Shown here piece by piece: positions 16,983-25,181 of a stretch of 64,000 nt of DNA. Origin of the DNA: Streptomyces sp. MUM 203J (GTDB lineage Bacteria > Actinomycetota > Actinomycetes > Streptomycetales > Streptomycetaceae); contig NZ_JADWYO010000008.1 of the NCBI RefSeq assembly GCF_022414595.1, positions 62,001-126,000 on the forward strand. The letters are read 5' to 3'. Position 1 is the stretch's first letter; each line of letters opens with the position of its first letter. The notes beneath the pieces are model-generated. The model searched no databases, had not been told where the DNA came from, and was given only the letters and a program-made list of their open reading frames with translations. The position numbers were made by a program, and so were the translations under genes.

Positions 16983-17576
16983 GTGGGGACCGTAACGCTC
17001 GGCGTTTCGATCGCGGTCCCGGAGCCCTACGGCAGCCTGCTCCAGCAGCGGCGCGCGGGCTTCGGTGACCCCGCGGCCCACGGCATCCCCACGCATGTGA
17101 CCCTCCTCCCGCCCACCGAGGTCGACGAGGCGCGCCTGCCGGAGGTCCGGGCCCACCTGGAGCGGGTCGCGGCCGGTGCCCGCGCCTTCCCGATGCGGCT
17201 GAGCGGCACCGGCACGTTCCGCCCGCTCTCCCCGGTGGTGTTCGTCCAGGTCGTGGCGGGCACCTCGTCGTGCAGCTGGCTGCAGGAGCGCGTACGGGAC
17301 GCCGAGGGCCCCCTGGTACGGGAACTGCAGTTCCCGTACCACCCGCACGTGACCGTCGCGCACGGCATCGCCGAGGAGGCGATGGACCGCGCGTACGGGG
17401 AGCTGTCCGGCTTCGAGGCCGAGTGGACCGTCTGCTCCTTCGCCCTGTACGAGCAGGGCGCCGACTCGGTGTGGCGGAAGCTGCGCACGTACGAGTTCGG
17501 GGGCGGCGGTCCCGTGAAGACCGTGCCCGCCCAGGGCTGCCCGGTCGACGAGCCGACCGCCACGACGACACCCTGA
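16983..17576 (+). CDS. 2'-5' RNA ligase-family (2H phosphoesterase) protein
   Basis: This is a 197-residue protein with two HxT motifs, HVT at residues 38-40 (in THVTLLPP) and HVT at 122-124 (in YHPHVTVAHG), which define the 2H phosphoesterase/RNA ligase-like fold. Such enzymes act on 2',3'-cyclic or 2'-5' phosphodiester bonds; the physiological substrate is unknown. GTG start with a purine-rich GAGGAGAAC just upstream. It lies 55 bp before the BrkB-like gene and may share its transcript. Confidence 0.82.
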   Translation: MGTVTLGVSIAVPEPYGSLLQQRRAGFGDPAAHGIPTHVTLLPPTEVDEARLPEVRAHLERVAAGARAFPMRLSGTGTFRPLSPVVFVQVVAGTSSCSWLQERVRDAEGPLVRELQFPYHPHVTVAHGIAEEAMDRAYGELSGFEAEWTVCSFALYEQGADSVWRKLRTYEFGGGGPVKTVPAQGCPVDEPTATTTP

Positions 17577-17631
17577 GCGGGTGCGGACCCCGGTCGCCAT
17601 GGTCGCCGCACATCGGTGGTAGGCGTACGGG

Positions 17632-18639
17632 ATGGACTGGCTGACCAAGCTCCCCGTCATCGGCCCATGGGCCGCCCGGCTCATGCGCACCCATGCCTGG
17701 CACGCGTACGAGACCCTGGACCGCGTCCACTGGTCGCGGCTGGCCGCCGCGATCACCTTCATCAGTTTCGTGGCGCTGTTCCCGCTGATCACGGTCGCCG
17801 CAGCGATCGGCGCCGCACTGCTCAGCGACTCCCGGCTGCGGCAGATCGAGGACAAGCTGGCGGAGCAGGTCCCGGGCATCTCCGACCAGCTCGACATCGG
17901 CGGGCTCGTCGACAACGCGGGCACCATCGGGCTGATCGCCGGCGGCGTGCTGCTCTTCACCGGCATCAGCTGGATCGGCTCCCTGCGCGGCTGCCTGCGC
18001 GCGGTGTGGGGGCTGGAGGAGGAACCCGGGAACCCGTTCGTCCGCAAGGGCGAGGACGCGCTGATCCTGCTGGGTCTCGGTGCGACCGCCCTCGTGTCGC
18101 TGGCCGCGTCCGTGCTGGGCTCCACCACGATCGGCTGGACCGTCGACCGGCTGGGCCTGTCCCACGACGGCGCGGTCGGGGCCCTGATTCAGGCCGGGGC
18201 GCTGAGCTTCGCCGTTCTGGCCGCGTTCCTGCTCCTGCTGTACGTCCTGAAGCTGCTGCCCGGTGTCGAGCCGCGGCGCCGGGACCTGGTCGTCGCGGCG
18301 CTGATCGGCGCCGTCGGCTTCGAGCTGCTGAAGGCGCTGCTGGGCGGCTACATGCGGGGTGTGGCGGCGAAGTCGATGTACGGGGCGTTCGGCGTGCCGG
18401 TGGCGCTGCTGCTGTGGATCAACTTCACCGCGAAGCTGCTGCTGTTCTGCGCGGCGTGGACGGCGGTGGGCCGTGCGGAGCCGGAGCCGGAACCCGAGCC
18501 GGAACCCGAGCCGGAGCCGGAACCCGCGCCCGCGCCCGCGTCCGCTACGGGACCTCGGCCTTCCGCTCCTCCGCCTCCTCCTTGCTCTCCTCCGGCTCCG
18601 GGGGCGTCTGGGCGCGGCGGAGCGGCAGCCACTGATTGA
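17632..18639 (+). CDS. YihY/BrkB-family inner membrane protein
   Basis: This is a 335-residue protein with about six predicted membrane helices between residues 40 and 280 (for example AAAITFISFVALFPLITVAA and VPVALLLWINFTAKLLLF), matching the YihY/virulence factor BrkB family. Transport function is unproven. The C-terminus becomes a (Pro-Glu)n run of about eight units from residue ~282, then a Pro/Ala-rich tail. The last 95 bp overlap the end of the convergent carboxypeptidase gene, so the tail may be an extension over antisense coding DNA. Confidence 0.85.
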   Translation: MDWLTKLPVIGPWAARLMRTHAWHAYETLDRVHWSRLAAAITFISFVALFPLITVAAAIGAALLSDSRLRQIEDKLAEQVPGISDQLDIGGLVDNAGTIGLIAGGVLLFTGISWIGSLRGCLRAVWGLEEEPGNPFVRKGEDALILLGLGATALVSLAASVLGSTTIGWTVDRLGLSHDGAVGALIQAGALSFAVLAAFLLLLYVLKLLPGVEPRRRDLVVAALIGAVGFELLKALLGGYMRGVAAKSMYGAFGVPVALLLWINFTAKLLLFCAAWTAVGRAEPEPEPEPEPEPEPEPAPAPASATGPRPSAPPPPPCSPPAPGASGRGGAAATD

Positions 18640-19849
18640 CCACGAGCACGATCCCCGCGAGGAGGACCAGGACGCCGCCGAGCACCGCGAGCGCGATCCC
18701 GAAGCCGCCGGACGCGCCGGCGGGCGAGGCCGCGTGCTGGTCGGAGCCGGTGCCCTCCCCGGTTCCGCTGCCCGCCTCCGTACCGCCCTGCTCCGTCTCC
18801 GGGCCGGTCTCCACCTGGGCGGACCTCGGCGGCACCAGTTCACCGACCGGCTTGACCTTCCCCGCCGCCGCGAACCCCCAGTCGAGCAGCCGGGCGGCCT
18901 CCTTGTAGACCGCGAACGACTCCCCGGACGACGGGTTCATGACGGTCACCAGCAGCACCCGCCCGCCGCGCTCCGCGACTCCGGTGAAGGTGTGCCCGGC
19001 GTGGGTGGTCGAGCCGTTCTTCACCCCGGCGACGCCCCGGTACGGCTTCAGGACACCCTGCACCCCGGTGAGCAGCCGGTTGGTGTTCGCGATCTCGAAC
19101 GAGCCGCGTTTCTCGCCCTTCTTCTCCTCGCCGGGGAACTGGGCCCGCACCGTCGAGGCGTACTCCCGGAAGTCCTTGTTCTGCATGCCGCTGCGGGCGA
19201 AGAGCGTCAGGTCGTACGCGGACGAGACCTGGCCCTCGGCGTCGTACCCGTCCGGGGAGACGACCCGGGTGTCGAGTGCCTGGAGTTCGTCGGCGCGCTC
19301 GTTCATCTCCTCGACGGTCTCGGCTATGCCGCCGTTCATCGCGGACAGCACGTGTACGGCGTCGTTCCCGGACTTGAGGAACACTCCGAGCCACAGGTCG
19401 CGGACCGTGTAGGTGTGCTCCTCCTTGATCCCGACCAGGCTGGAGCCCTCCCCGAGCCGGGACAGCTCCTCCGGGGCCACCCGGTGCTTCTGCGTCTGGG
19501 GGAACTTCGTCAGCAGGGTGTCCGCGAACAGCATCTTGAGGGTGGAGGCGGGGGCGAGCCGCCAGTGGGCGTTGTGCGCGGCCAGCACCTCGCCGCTCTC
19601 GGCGTCGGCGACGATCCAGGACCGGGCGGTCAGCTCCTTCGGCAGGACGGGCGCGCCGCCGGCGGGCAGCACCTGGGTGCCGGGCCTGCCGAGCAGCTCC
19701 CCGCCGACCTTGGACATGTTCGCCGGCGGCGTCGGGGTCGGGGTGGGGCTGGGCGTGGCCGTCTCCGCGGCGTGCGCGGGTCCGGCGGCGAGCGCGGGCA
19801 GCAGCACGGCGAGGGCGACGGCGGCCGAGAGCTTCTTGAAGGCGAGCAC
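18545..19849 (-). CDS. D-alanyl-D-alanine carboxypeptidase (penicillin-binding protein, S11)
   Basis: A signal peptide (LAFKKLSAAVALAVLLPALA, ending near AHA) is followed by a Thr/Pro linker and an S11 peptidase domain. The active-site motif is APASTLK (S-x-x-K), the second is SGN in FLKSGNDAVH, and the third is KNG in GVKNGSTTHAGHT (the KTG equivalent). An acidic linker, one membrane helix and a charged cytoplasmic tail close the protein, so it is bitopic and trims peptidoglycan stem peptides. I chose the GTG at 19849 because the in-frame ATG at 19912 overlaps the start of the divergent gene at 19911. Confidence 0.9.
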   Translation of the reverse strand: MLAFKKLSAAVALAVLLPALAAGPAHAAETATPSPTPTPTPPANMSKVGGELLGRPGTQVLPAGGAPVLPKELTARSWIVADAESGEVLAAHNAHWRLAPASTLKMLFADTLLTKFPQTQKHRVAPEELSRLGEGSSLVGIKEEHTYTVRDLWLGVFLKSGNDAVHVLSAMNGGIAETVEEMNERADELQALDTRVVSPDGYDAEGQVSSAYDLTLFARSGMQNKDFREYASTVRAQFPGEEKKGEKRGSFEIANTNRLLTGVQGVLKPYRGVAGVKNGSTTHAGHTFTGVAERGGRVLLVTVMNPSSGESFAVYKEAARLLDWGFAAAGKVKPVGELVPPRSAQVETGPETEQGGTEAGSGTGEGTGSDQHAASPAGASGGFGIALAVLGGVLVLLAGIVLVVNQWLPLRRAQTPPEPEESKEEAEERKAEVP

Positions 19850-19910
19850 GGTCGAGAACGTACCGCCACCCGGCGCGGCGGCCGACACCGGTGCACCGGA
19901 TACTGGCTCC

Positions 19911-20159
19911 ATGAAGCTGAGCCGCCCCGTCTCCTGGTTCCTGCTCGCGTTCGGCGTGTGGAGCTGGTTCATCTGGATCTCTTTCGTCAGGAACCTGTGG
20001 AACGACGCGAGCGGTCTCGCCTTCGAGGACGGAGAGCCCACCGGGTACTTCTGGGTTCATCTTGTGCTGGCCGTGACGTCCTTTCTCCTGGGGACGGCCA
20101 TCGGCGTGATCGGGTTGCGGGGCGTGCGCGCGGCACGCCGCGTGAGCGTCGAGGGTTAG
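19911..20159 (+). CDS. SCO4848-family small membrane protein
   Basis: This is an 82-residue protein with two predicted membrane helices (SWFLLAFGVWSWFIWISF and a second around VLAVTSFLLGTAIGVIG) joined by a loop with a short conserved LWNDASG element. It matches the SCO4848 family of actinobacterial membrane proteins, whose function is unknown. It is divergent from the carboxypeptidase and 10 bp ahead of the metallophosphoesterase, suggesting an operon with the latter. Confidence 0.85.
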   Translation: MKLSRPVSWFLLAFGVWSWFIWISFVRNLWNDASGLAFEDGEPTGYFWVHLVLAVTSFLLGTAIGVIGLRGVRAARRVSVEG

Positions 20160-20169
20160 GGGCCGGGCC

Positions 20170-21462
20170 GTGCTGCTGTTCCTGCTGGTCATCGTGGTGG
20201 TGCTGGCCGTCCTGGCGGGCGCCCACTGGTACCTCTGGCGCCGCCTGGTCCGTGACGTGACCCGCCCCGGCGGCGCGGCCCGCCGCGCGGGCACGGCGGC
20301 GGCCTTCGCCCTCCCGCTGCTGTCCGTCGCCGCCCTGGTGTCGGGCCGCGCGGGCGCCCCCTTCTGGCTGGAGCAGACCCTGGCCTGGCCGGGCTATCTG
20401 TGGCTGGCCCTGTTGCTGTACCTGTTCCTGGCGCTGCTCGCCACGGAGATCGTCCGCCCCTTCCTGCTGCGCCGCCGCGCCGGTTGCGCGCCGGTCCGCG
20501 CCTCCTCCGCCGCGGACGGGGCCGAGGGCGGCGGTGACGCCGACCCCGCGCCGTCGGCGACGGGTTCGGCGGGAACCACGACAGCCGTGCGGGCGGCCGC
20601 AGCTGCCCCGCCGCAGGCGCCTCCCGGCGCGGGCCTGGCCCGCCGCATGTTCGTCAGCCGCGTCCTCGCCGGCACCGCCGCCGCCGCGGCGACGGGTACC
20701 GTCGCGTACGGCACGTACAGCGTCCTGAAGGGCCCCGCCCTGAAGCGCGTCACCGTCCCCCTGGCCAAGCTGCCCCGCGCCGCTCACGGCCTTCGTATCG
20801 CCGTCGTCAGCGACATCCACCTCGGTCCCGTCCTCGGCCGCGCCCACACCCAGCGCATCGTCGACACCATCAACCACGCCCAGCCCGACCTCGTCGCCGT
20901 CGTGGGCGACCTCGTCGACGGCAGTGTCGCGGACCTCGGCCCCGCCGCCGAGCCCCTCGCCCGCCTCCGCGCCCGCTACGGCAGCTTCTTCGTGACCGGC
21001 AACCACGAGTACTTCTCGGGCGCCGAGGAATGGGTCGACGAGGTCCGTGAACTGGGCCTGCGCCCGCTGCGGAACGAGCGTGTCGAGATCGCGGGCGGTT
21101 TCGACCTGGCCGGGGTCAACGACGTCGCGGGTGCCAACCACGGCGACGGCCCGGACTTCGCCCGCGCTCTCGGGGACCGTGACCCCGCCCGCGCCGCCGT
21201 GCTGCTCGCCCACCAGCCGGTGCTGATCGACGAGGCGGTACGCCACGGGGTGGACCTCCAGTTGTCCGGCCACACCCACGGCGGCCAGATGTGGCCCGGC
21301 AACCTGCTCGCGGACCTCGCCAACCCGACCCTCGCGGGCCTGGAGCGGTACGGCGACACCCAGCTGTACGTGACCCGGGGCGCGGGCGCCTGGGGCCCGC
21401 CGGTCCGTGTGGGTGCGCCGTCGGACGTCACAGTCGTCCAACTCGCGTCCCTCCAGGCCTGA
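20170..21462 (+). CDS. membrane-anchored metallophosphoesterase
   Basis: This is a 430-residue protein. Several hydrophobic helices occupy residues 1-100, followed by a Ala-rich linker, then another hydrophobic stretch (RRMFVSRVLAGTAAAAATG) that may act as a twin-Arg-like or anchor segment. The calcineurin-type domain from ~205 shows SDIHLG, GDLVDG, GNHEYF and GHTHGGQMWPG, the complete metal-binding set. This pattern is shared with YkuE-like phosphodiesterases of the cell envelope. GTG start. Confidence 0.9.
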   Translation: MLLFLLVIVVVLAVLAGAHWYLWRRLVRDVTRPGGAARRAGTAAAFALPLLSVAALVSGRAGAPFWLEQTLAWPGYLWLALLLYLFLALLATEIVRPFLLRRRAGCAPVRASSAADGAEGGGDADPAPSATGSAGTTTAVRAAAAAPPQAPPGAGLARRMFVSRVLAGTAAAAATGTVAYGTYSVLKGPALKRVTVPLAKLPRAAHGLRIAVVSDIHLGPVLGRAHTQRIVDTINHAQPDLVAVVGDLVDGSVADLGPAAEPLARLRARYGSFFVTGNHEYFSGAEEWVDEVRELGLRPLRNERVEIAGGFDLAGVNDVAGANHGDGPDFARALGDRDPARAAVLLAHQPVLIDEAVRHGVDLQLSGHTHGGQMWPGNLLADLANPTLAGLERYGDTQLYVTRGAGAWGPPVRVGAPSDVTVVQLASLQA

Positions 21463-21519
21463 TTGCCAACCAGCCGGTAACCCGCCCGCGATAGGGGGGT
21501 TTCCCTCACCCCACCCCTT

Positions 21520-21556
21520 GCTTTCGTAGCTCAATGCGCACAAATGGCTACGAAGC
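21520..21556. promoter_or_regulatory. inverted repeat before orphan solute-binding protein gene
   Basis: GCTTTCGTAGC (21520-21530) and GCTACGAAGC (21547-21556) are complementary except for one extra T, separated by a 16-base AT-richer loop. The element lies about 85 bp upstream of the binding-protein gene and after the metallophosphoesterase stop. It can be an operator or a terminator hairpin. It stands out by its lower GC content. Confidence 0.5.
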
Positions 21557-21641
21557 GAGAGGGGGAGCCTTTCACCGCCGCGTAGCCCTGTGGTTGAGTT
21601 CCAGCCATCGCCAGGGGAGGGCGTGAAAGGAATTCACGGCT

Positions 21642-23204
21642 ATGCGATCACCGATCCGCATCCGGATCATTGTCATATGCACGCTATTGCTGGCTGCCGG
21701 GGCAGGGGCCTGGCAGCTGTTTCCCGCAGAAGGGAAGAACGGCCGTCCCATCGTGGTCGGCACCACGGACGAGGTCACCTCGCTCGACCCGGCAGGCGCC
21801 TACGACGCCGGGTCCTGGGCCGTCTACAGCAACGTCTACCAGTCGCTGCTCACCTTCGAGTCGGGCTCGACGACCCCGGTTCCGGACGCCGCCGAGAGCT
21901 GCGGGTTCGTCGGCTCGTCCCTGAAGACGTACCGGTGCACCGTGCGCGAGGGGCTGACCTTCGCCAACGGCCGTGAGGTGTCGGCGGAGGACGTCAAGTA
22001 CTCCTTCGACCGCATGCTCGGCATCGCCGCGGACGTCGGCCCCGCGCCGCTGTTCCCGACGCTGGAGAGCGTGCGGGCCGAGGGCCGCACGGTCACCTTC
22101 GAGCTCGGCGCCAAGGACGCGACGTTCCCGCAGAAGCTCGCCACCGGCGCGGGCTCCATCGTGGACCGCACCCGCTACCCGGAGGAGCAGCTGCGCACCG
22201 ACGCGGCGGTCGACGGCTCGGGGCCGTACATCCTGAAGGAGTACGAGGAGGGGGTGCGGGCGCTGCTGGAGCCCAACCCCCGATACCAGGGCGCCAACGG
22301 CCGCCCCGCCGCCACGATCGAGCTGCGCTACTACGCCGAGAGCGACCAGCTCGCCCAGGCGTGGAGCAGGGGGGACGTCGACGTCACCCACCGCCAGTTG
22401 CCGCCGCAGACGGTCTCCTCGCTCGACCCGAGCAAGGACGGCTTCCAGATGACGGAGGCGTCGAGCGCGGAGATCCGCATGCTGATCTTCAACATGCGCA
22501 AGGGCTCGCCCATGGCGGAGAAGGCGGTGCGCAGGGCGGTGGCGACGGTCATCGACCGGCCGCGGATCGTGACCACGGCGTACGACTCCACGGTCGAGCC
22601 GCTGTACTCGCTGATCCCGCGCGGCTTCATCGGCCACAGCACGCCCTTCTTCGACCGCTACCCGGAGGGTGACAAGACCGCCGACCGGGCGCGGAAGCTG
22701 CTGACGGAGGCGGGCGTCGAGACGCCGCTGCACTTCACGTACGTGCACCGCGAGGGCGAGGTCTGGGCGGCGGAGGCGGCCGAGCTGCGCCGCCAGCTGG
22801 AGGCCACCGGCCTCTTCCGGGTGTCGGTGCGGGGCCTGGACTGGAAGGGCTTCCAGAAGGGCTACGCGAGCGGCGAGTTCGACGCCTACGGGCTGGGCTG
22901 GTTCCCGGACTTCCCGGACCCGGACAACTTCACCCAGCCGCTCGTAGGGCGGGACAACGCGCTGCAGAACGGGTACGTCAGCGGCGGCATCGACCAGCTG
23001 ATCGCCGCGACCCAGCAGTACAGCGACCGGGCGCGGGCGGTGGACGACTTCAAGTCGATCCAGCGGCGGGTCGCGGAGGACGTCCCGCTGGTGCCGCTGT
23101 GGCAGAAGAAGGACTACGTGCTGGCCTCGGGTGATGTGGCGGGCTCGCAGTACCTGTCGGACGGCACGGGCATCTGGCGCCTGTGGCACCTCAGCTGGCT
23201 CTAG
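21642..23204 (+). CDS. extracellular solute-binding protein, family 5 (peptide-type)
   Basis: This is a 520-residue SBP_bac_5 protein. A short signal or anchor segment (IIVICTLLLAAGAGAW) lacks a lipobox cysteine, which is unusual for a Gram-positive binding protein. Family features include TSLDPAGAYDAGSW, VREGLTFANGREVSAEDVKYSFDRM and the late GLGWFPDFPDPDNF. No permease or ATPase gene is adjacent, so it is an orphan receptor that must share a transporter encoded elsewhere. Its stop codon abuts the stop of the convergent TetR gene. Confidence 0.9.
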   Translation: MRSPIRIRIIVICTLLLAAGAGAWQLFPAEGKNGRPIVVGTTDEVTSLDPAGAYDAGSWAVYSNVYQSLLTFESGSTTPVPDAAESCGFVGSSLKTYRCTVREGLTFANGREVSAEDVKYSFDRMLGIAADVGPAPLFPTLESVRAEGRTVTFELGAKDATFPQKLATGAGSIVDRTRYPEEQLRTDAAVDGSGPYILKEYEEGVRALLEPNPRYQGANGRPAATIELRYYAESDQLAQAWSRGDVDVTHRQLPPQTVSSLDPSKDGFQMTEASSAEIRMLIFNMRKGSPMAEKAVRRAVATVIDRPRIVTTAYDSTVEPLYSLIPRGFIGHSTPFFDRYPEGDKTADRARKLLTEAGVETPLHFTYVHREGEVWAAEAAELRRQLEATGLFRVSVRGLDWKGFQKGYASGEFDAYGLGWFPDFPDPDNFTQPLVGRDNALQNGYVSGGIDQLIAATQQYSDRARAVDDFKSIQRRVAEDVPLVPLWQKKDYVLASGDVAGSQYLSDGTGIWRLWHLSWL

Positions 23205-23957
23205 CTAGTCCTTCCGGTCGTCCCGAGCCGCGGTGTCCTGCTCCATGGCGTCCCTCGCCCCCGGCATGAACTCCACGATCACGTCGTGGGCCTGGCGGGC
23301 GAGGGGCCGCAGGACGCGGAACCGGGACAGCGCGATGGCGCGGGCGGCCAGCGGCGCGGTGCGCTCCACGAGACGGCGGCTGCGCTCGGCGCCCTCGCTC
23401 CGGTCGTACACCCAGTACAGCACCAGTCCCATGTGCATCAGCCACATCATGTGGGGGAGGAGCGGGGCGAGTTCGGGCGCGGTCTTGGTGTCGGAGCCGT
23501 ACAGGACCCGCTCGTGGATCGAGATGACCGCGCGGCGGGCGTCGACCGAGTCGGGCGAGAAGGGGCTGAGCGGGCTCTCCGGGTCGGCCGCGTTCTTGAA
23601 GAACTGCGCGGCGAAACGGTGGTACGGCTCCGCCACGTCCAGCCAGGTCAGCAGGGAGTCCCGGATCCGTACGGCCAGGTCCTTGTCGCCGGCCAGAACG
23701 GGCCGGACCGCCGCCTCGTGCTCGGCGGCGATCCGGTCGTAGAAGCCCTGGACCAGGTGTTCCTTGGAGGCGAAGTAGTAGTAGGCGTTCCCGACGGAGA
23801 CCCCGGCCTCCTGGGCGATGGCCCGCATGGTCGTCTTGTCGAAGCCGCGTTCCTGGAAGAGCCGGAGCGCGGTTTCGAGGATGAGTGTGCGGGTCTGCTC
23901 GCTCTTGGCGGCCTTGCCGCCGCCCTTCGGGGTGTTCTGCTCCTGCTGCTCCTTCAC
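23205..23957 (-). CDS. TetR-family transcriptional regulator
   Basis: This is a 250-residue regulator with an N-terminal TetR helix-turn-helix (TTMRAIAQEAGVSVGNAYYY) preceded by a Lys/Gln-rich extension. The C-terminal ligand domain contains PHMMWLMHMGLVLYW. It is the last gene of a three-gene minus-strand run starting at 24783, with only 9 and 13 bp between genes. Two identical palindromes precede the first gene, so it probably represses its own operon. Confidence 0.9.
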   Translation of the reverse strand: MKEQQEQNTPKGGGKAAKSEQTRTLILETALRLFQERGFDKTTMRAIAQEAGVSVGNAYYYFASKEHLVQGFYDRIAAEHEAAVRPVLAGDKDLAVRIRDSLLTWLDVAEPYHRFAAQFFKNAADPESPLSPFSPDSVDARRAVISIHERVLYGSDTKTAPELAPLLPHMMWLMHMGLVLYWVYDRSEGAERSRRLVERTAPLAARAIALSRFRVLRPLARQAHDVIVEFMPGARDAMEQDTAARDDRKD

Positions 23958-23966
23958 AGGAGGAGC

Positions 23967-24362
23967 CTAACGGGACGTCTCCCCGGCCCCGCACCGGCCG
24001 TCCTCGCCGGCCGGGCAGGACGGGGCGGTGGCCTGCCGCCACTTGGCGGCGGCGAGGACGGTGAGGCGGGCGACGGGCCGTCCGGCCGGGGTGGCGAGCC
24101 AGTACGCCTTCGCGCGGTGCTCCGCGAGGGCCCAGAGGCACACGATCCAGGCATCGGTCCCCCGGTAGACCGCGCCGTCGTTCCCCACGACGGTGATCTC
24201 CTCCAGCGTCTCCCGGTGATCGAGTCCCGGGAACCGACGCCGCGCCTCCTGGGACCCGGCGGGTACGAGGTCCAGCGGTACGAGCCGGGCCTGCCGCAGC
24301 ATCCAGGCCCTCAGGTGCACGCAGAGAGGACACTGGGCGTCGTACAGGACGGTGAGCCGCAT
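23967..24362 (-). CDS. DCC-family thiol-disulfide oxidoreductase-like protein (DUF393)
   Basis: This is a 131-residue protein with the DCC signature at the N-terminus, YDAQCPLCVHLRAWM, giving the CPLC redox pair. A conserved Asp-Trp region (GTDAWIVCLWALAEH) follows. DUF393 proteins have a thioredoxin-like fold and are often fused or linked to membrane partners. Here the gene lies between a four-helix membrane protein and a TetR regulator in one operon, suggesting a small redox or envelope function. The electron partner is unknown. Confidence 0.85.
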   Translation of the reverse strand: MRLTVLYDAQCPLCVHLRAWMLRQARLVPLDLVPAGSQEARRRFPGLDHRETLEEITVVGNDGAVYRGTDAWIVCLWALAEHRAKAYWLATPAGRPVARLTVLAAAKWRQATAPSCPAGEDGRCGAGETSR

Positions 24363-24375
24363 GGCCGCGCCGCTC

Positions 24376-24783
24376 TCAGGCCCGGGCGACGGGGGCGGTC
24401 CACCCCTGCGGCGGAACGGGCGGCTGCTGCCGGCGGTCCAGGGTGCCGCGGCGGCGGATGCGGCTCAGGACGTAGAAGTTGAACAGGTGCAGCACGCCCA
24501 GGACCAGCAGGACGACCCCGAGCTTCACCGACAGGGCCTCGAACAGCTCCCGGGCGTCGGTGACGGCCGCGTCGCGTTGCAGGTAGAGCGCGACGAAGCC
24601 GAGGTTGACGAGGTAGAAGCCCACGACCAGCAGGTGGTTCACGGCGTCGGCCAGGGTGTCGTTCCCCTTGAACACATCGGCCAGGAAGACCTTGCCGTTC
24701 CGGCTGAGTGTGCGCCCGACCCAGATGGTGAGTCCGACGCTGATCAGCAGGTAGGTGATGTAGGCGACCACGGTGAGGTCCAT
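24376..24783 (-). CDS. small integral membrane protein
   Basis: This is a 135-residue protein with three predicted membrane helices (VVAYITYLLISVGLTIWVG, then LLVVGFYLVNLGFVALYL, then VKLGVVLLVLGVLHLFNFYV) and a basic C-terminal tail. The family is unknown to me. It is the first gene of the operon ending in the TetR regulator. Its ATG lies 12 bp from an operator-like palindrome, so a bound regulator would block transcription or initiation. Confidence 0.75.
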   Translation of the reverse strand: MDLTVVAYITYLLISVGLTIWVGRTLSRNGKVFLADVFKGNDTLADAVNHLLVVGFYLVNLGFVALYLQRDAAVTDARELFEALSVKLGVVLLVLGVLHLFNFYVLSRIRRRGTLDRRQQPPVPPQGWTAPVARA

Positions 24784-24795
24784 GCCGCACGCTCC

Positions 24796-24809
24796 TTGAA
24801 CGCGTTCAA
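24796..24809. promoter_or_regulatory. palindromic operator site 1 (TTGAACGCGTTCAA)
   Basis: This is a perfect 14-bp palindrome immediately upstream of the membrane-protein gene that heads the TetR operon. An identical copy lies 45 bp further upstream. It is the likely binding site of the operon's own TetR protein. Confidence 0.75.
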
Positions 24810-24840
24810 ATCGATGGCAGACATGACTGTACGCCGTCTT

Positions 24841-24854
24841 TTGAACGCGTTCAA
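24841..24854. promoter_or_regulatory. palindromic operator site 2 (TTGAACGCGTTCAA)
   Basis: This is an exact second copy of the 14-bp palindrome, start-to-start distance 45 bp (about four helical turns) from site 1. The pair probably flanks the promoter of the minus-strand operon. Confidence 0.75.
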
Positions 24855-24967
24855 CAGGGGGGTGCGGATATGCGGGCACGGCGTGCGCGGGGGTGCCGTT
24901 CAGGTGCGGGAGAGCGGACGGAGCCCCCGGCCCGGGGCGAGGCGGGGGCTCCCGGCCGTCGGCCCCG

Positions 24968-25168
24968 TCAGGCGTCCGTGACGGTGATCGCCTGTACCGG
25001 GCAGGACCGCGAGGCCTCCCGTGCCAGCGGGTTCCCGCCCCCGTCCTCCCGCCCCGGCAGCACCGTGCCGAACCCGTCGTCGTCCTGGGTGAAGACATCC
25101 GGTGCCGTCAGCGCGCACTGCCCCGCGCCGATGCAGGTGTCACTGTCGATGGAGATACGCATGCTCAT
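24968..25168 (-). CDS. 3Fe-4S ferredoxin (P450 partner)
   Basis: This is a 66-residue ferredoxin with CIGAGQC near the N-terminus and a single late CPVQAI. That cysteine spacing is typical of the single-cluster [3Fe-4S] ferredoxins that serve actinobacterial cytochromes P450. ATG at 25168 with AGGAGG 10 bases upstream; an alternative ATG lies two codons later. It starts 13 bp after the P450 stop, so the two are co-transcribed and the ferredoxin should pass electrons to that enzyme. Confidence 0.92.
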   Translation of the reverse strand: MSMRISIDSDTCIGAGQCALTAPDVFTQDDDGFGTVLPGREDGGGNPLAREASRSCPVQAITVTDA

Positions 25169-25181
25169 GGGTCCAGCCTCC

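Noticed and set aside
18470..18540. GAGCCGGAACCC repeats considered as a CRISPR or minisatellite
   Set aside because: They are in-frame Pro-Glu codons of the BrkB-like protein without unique spacers.
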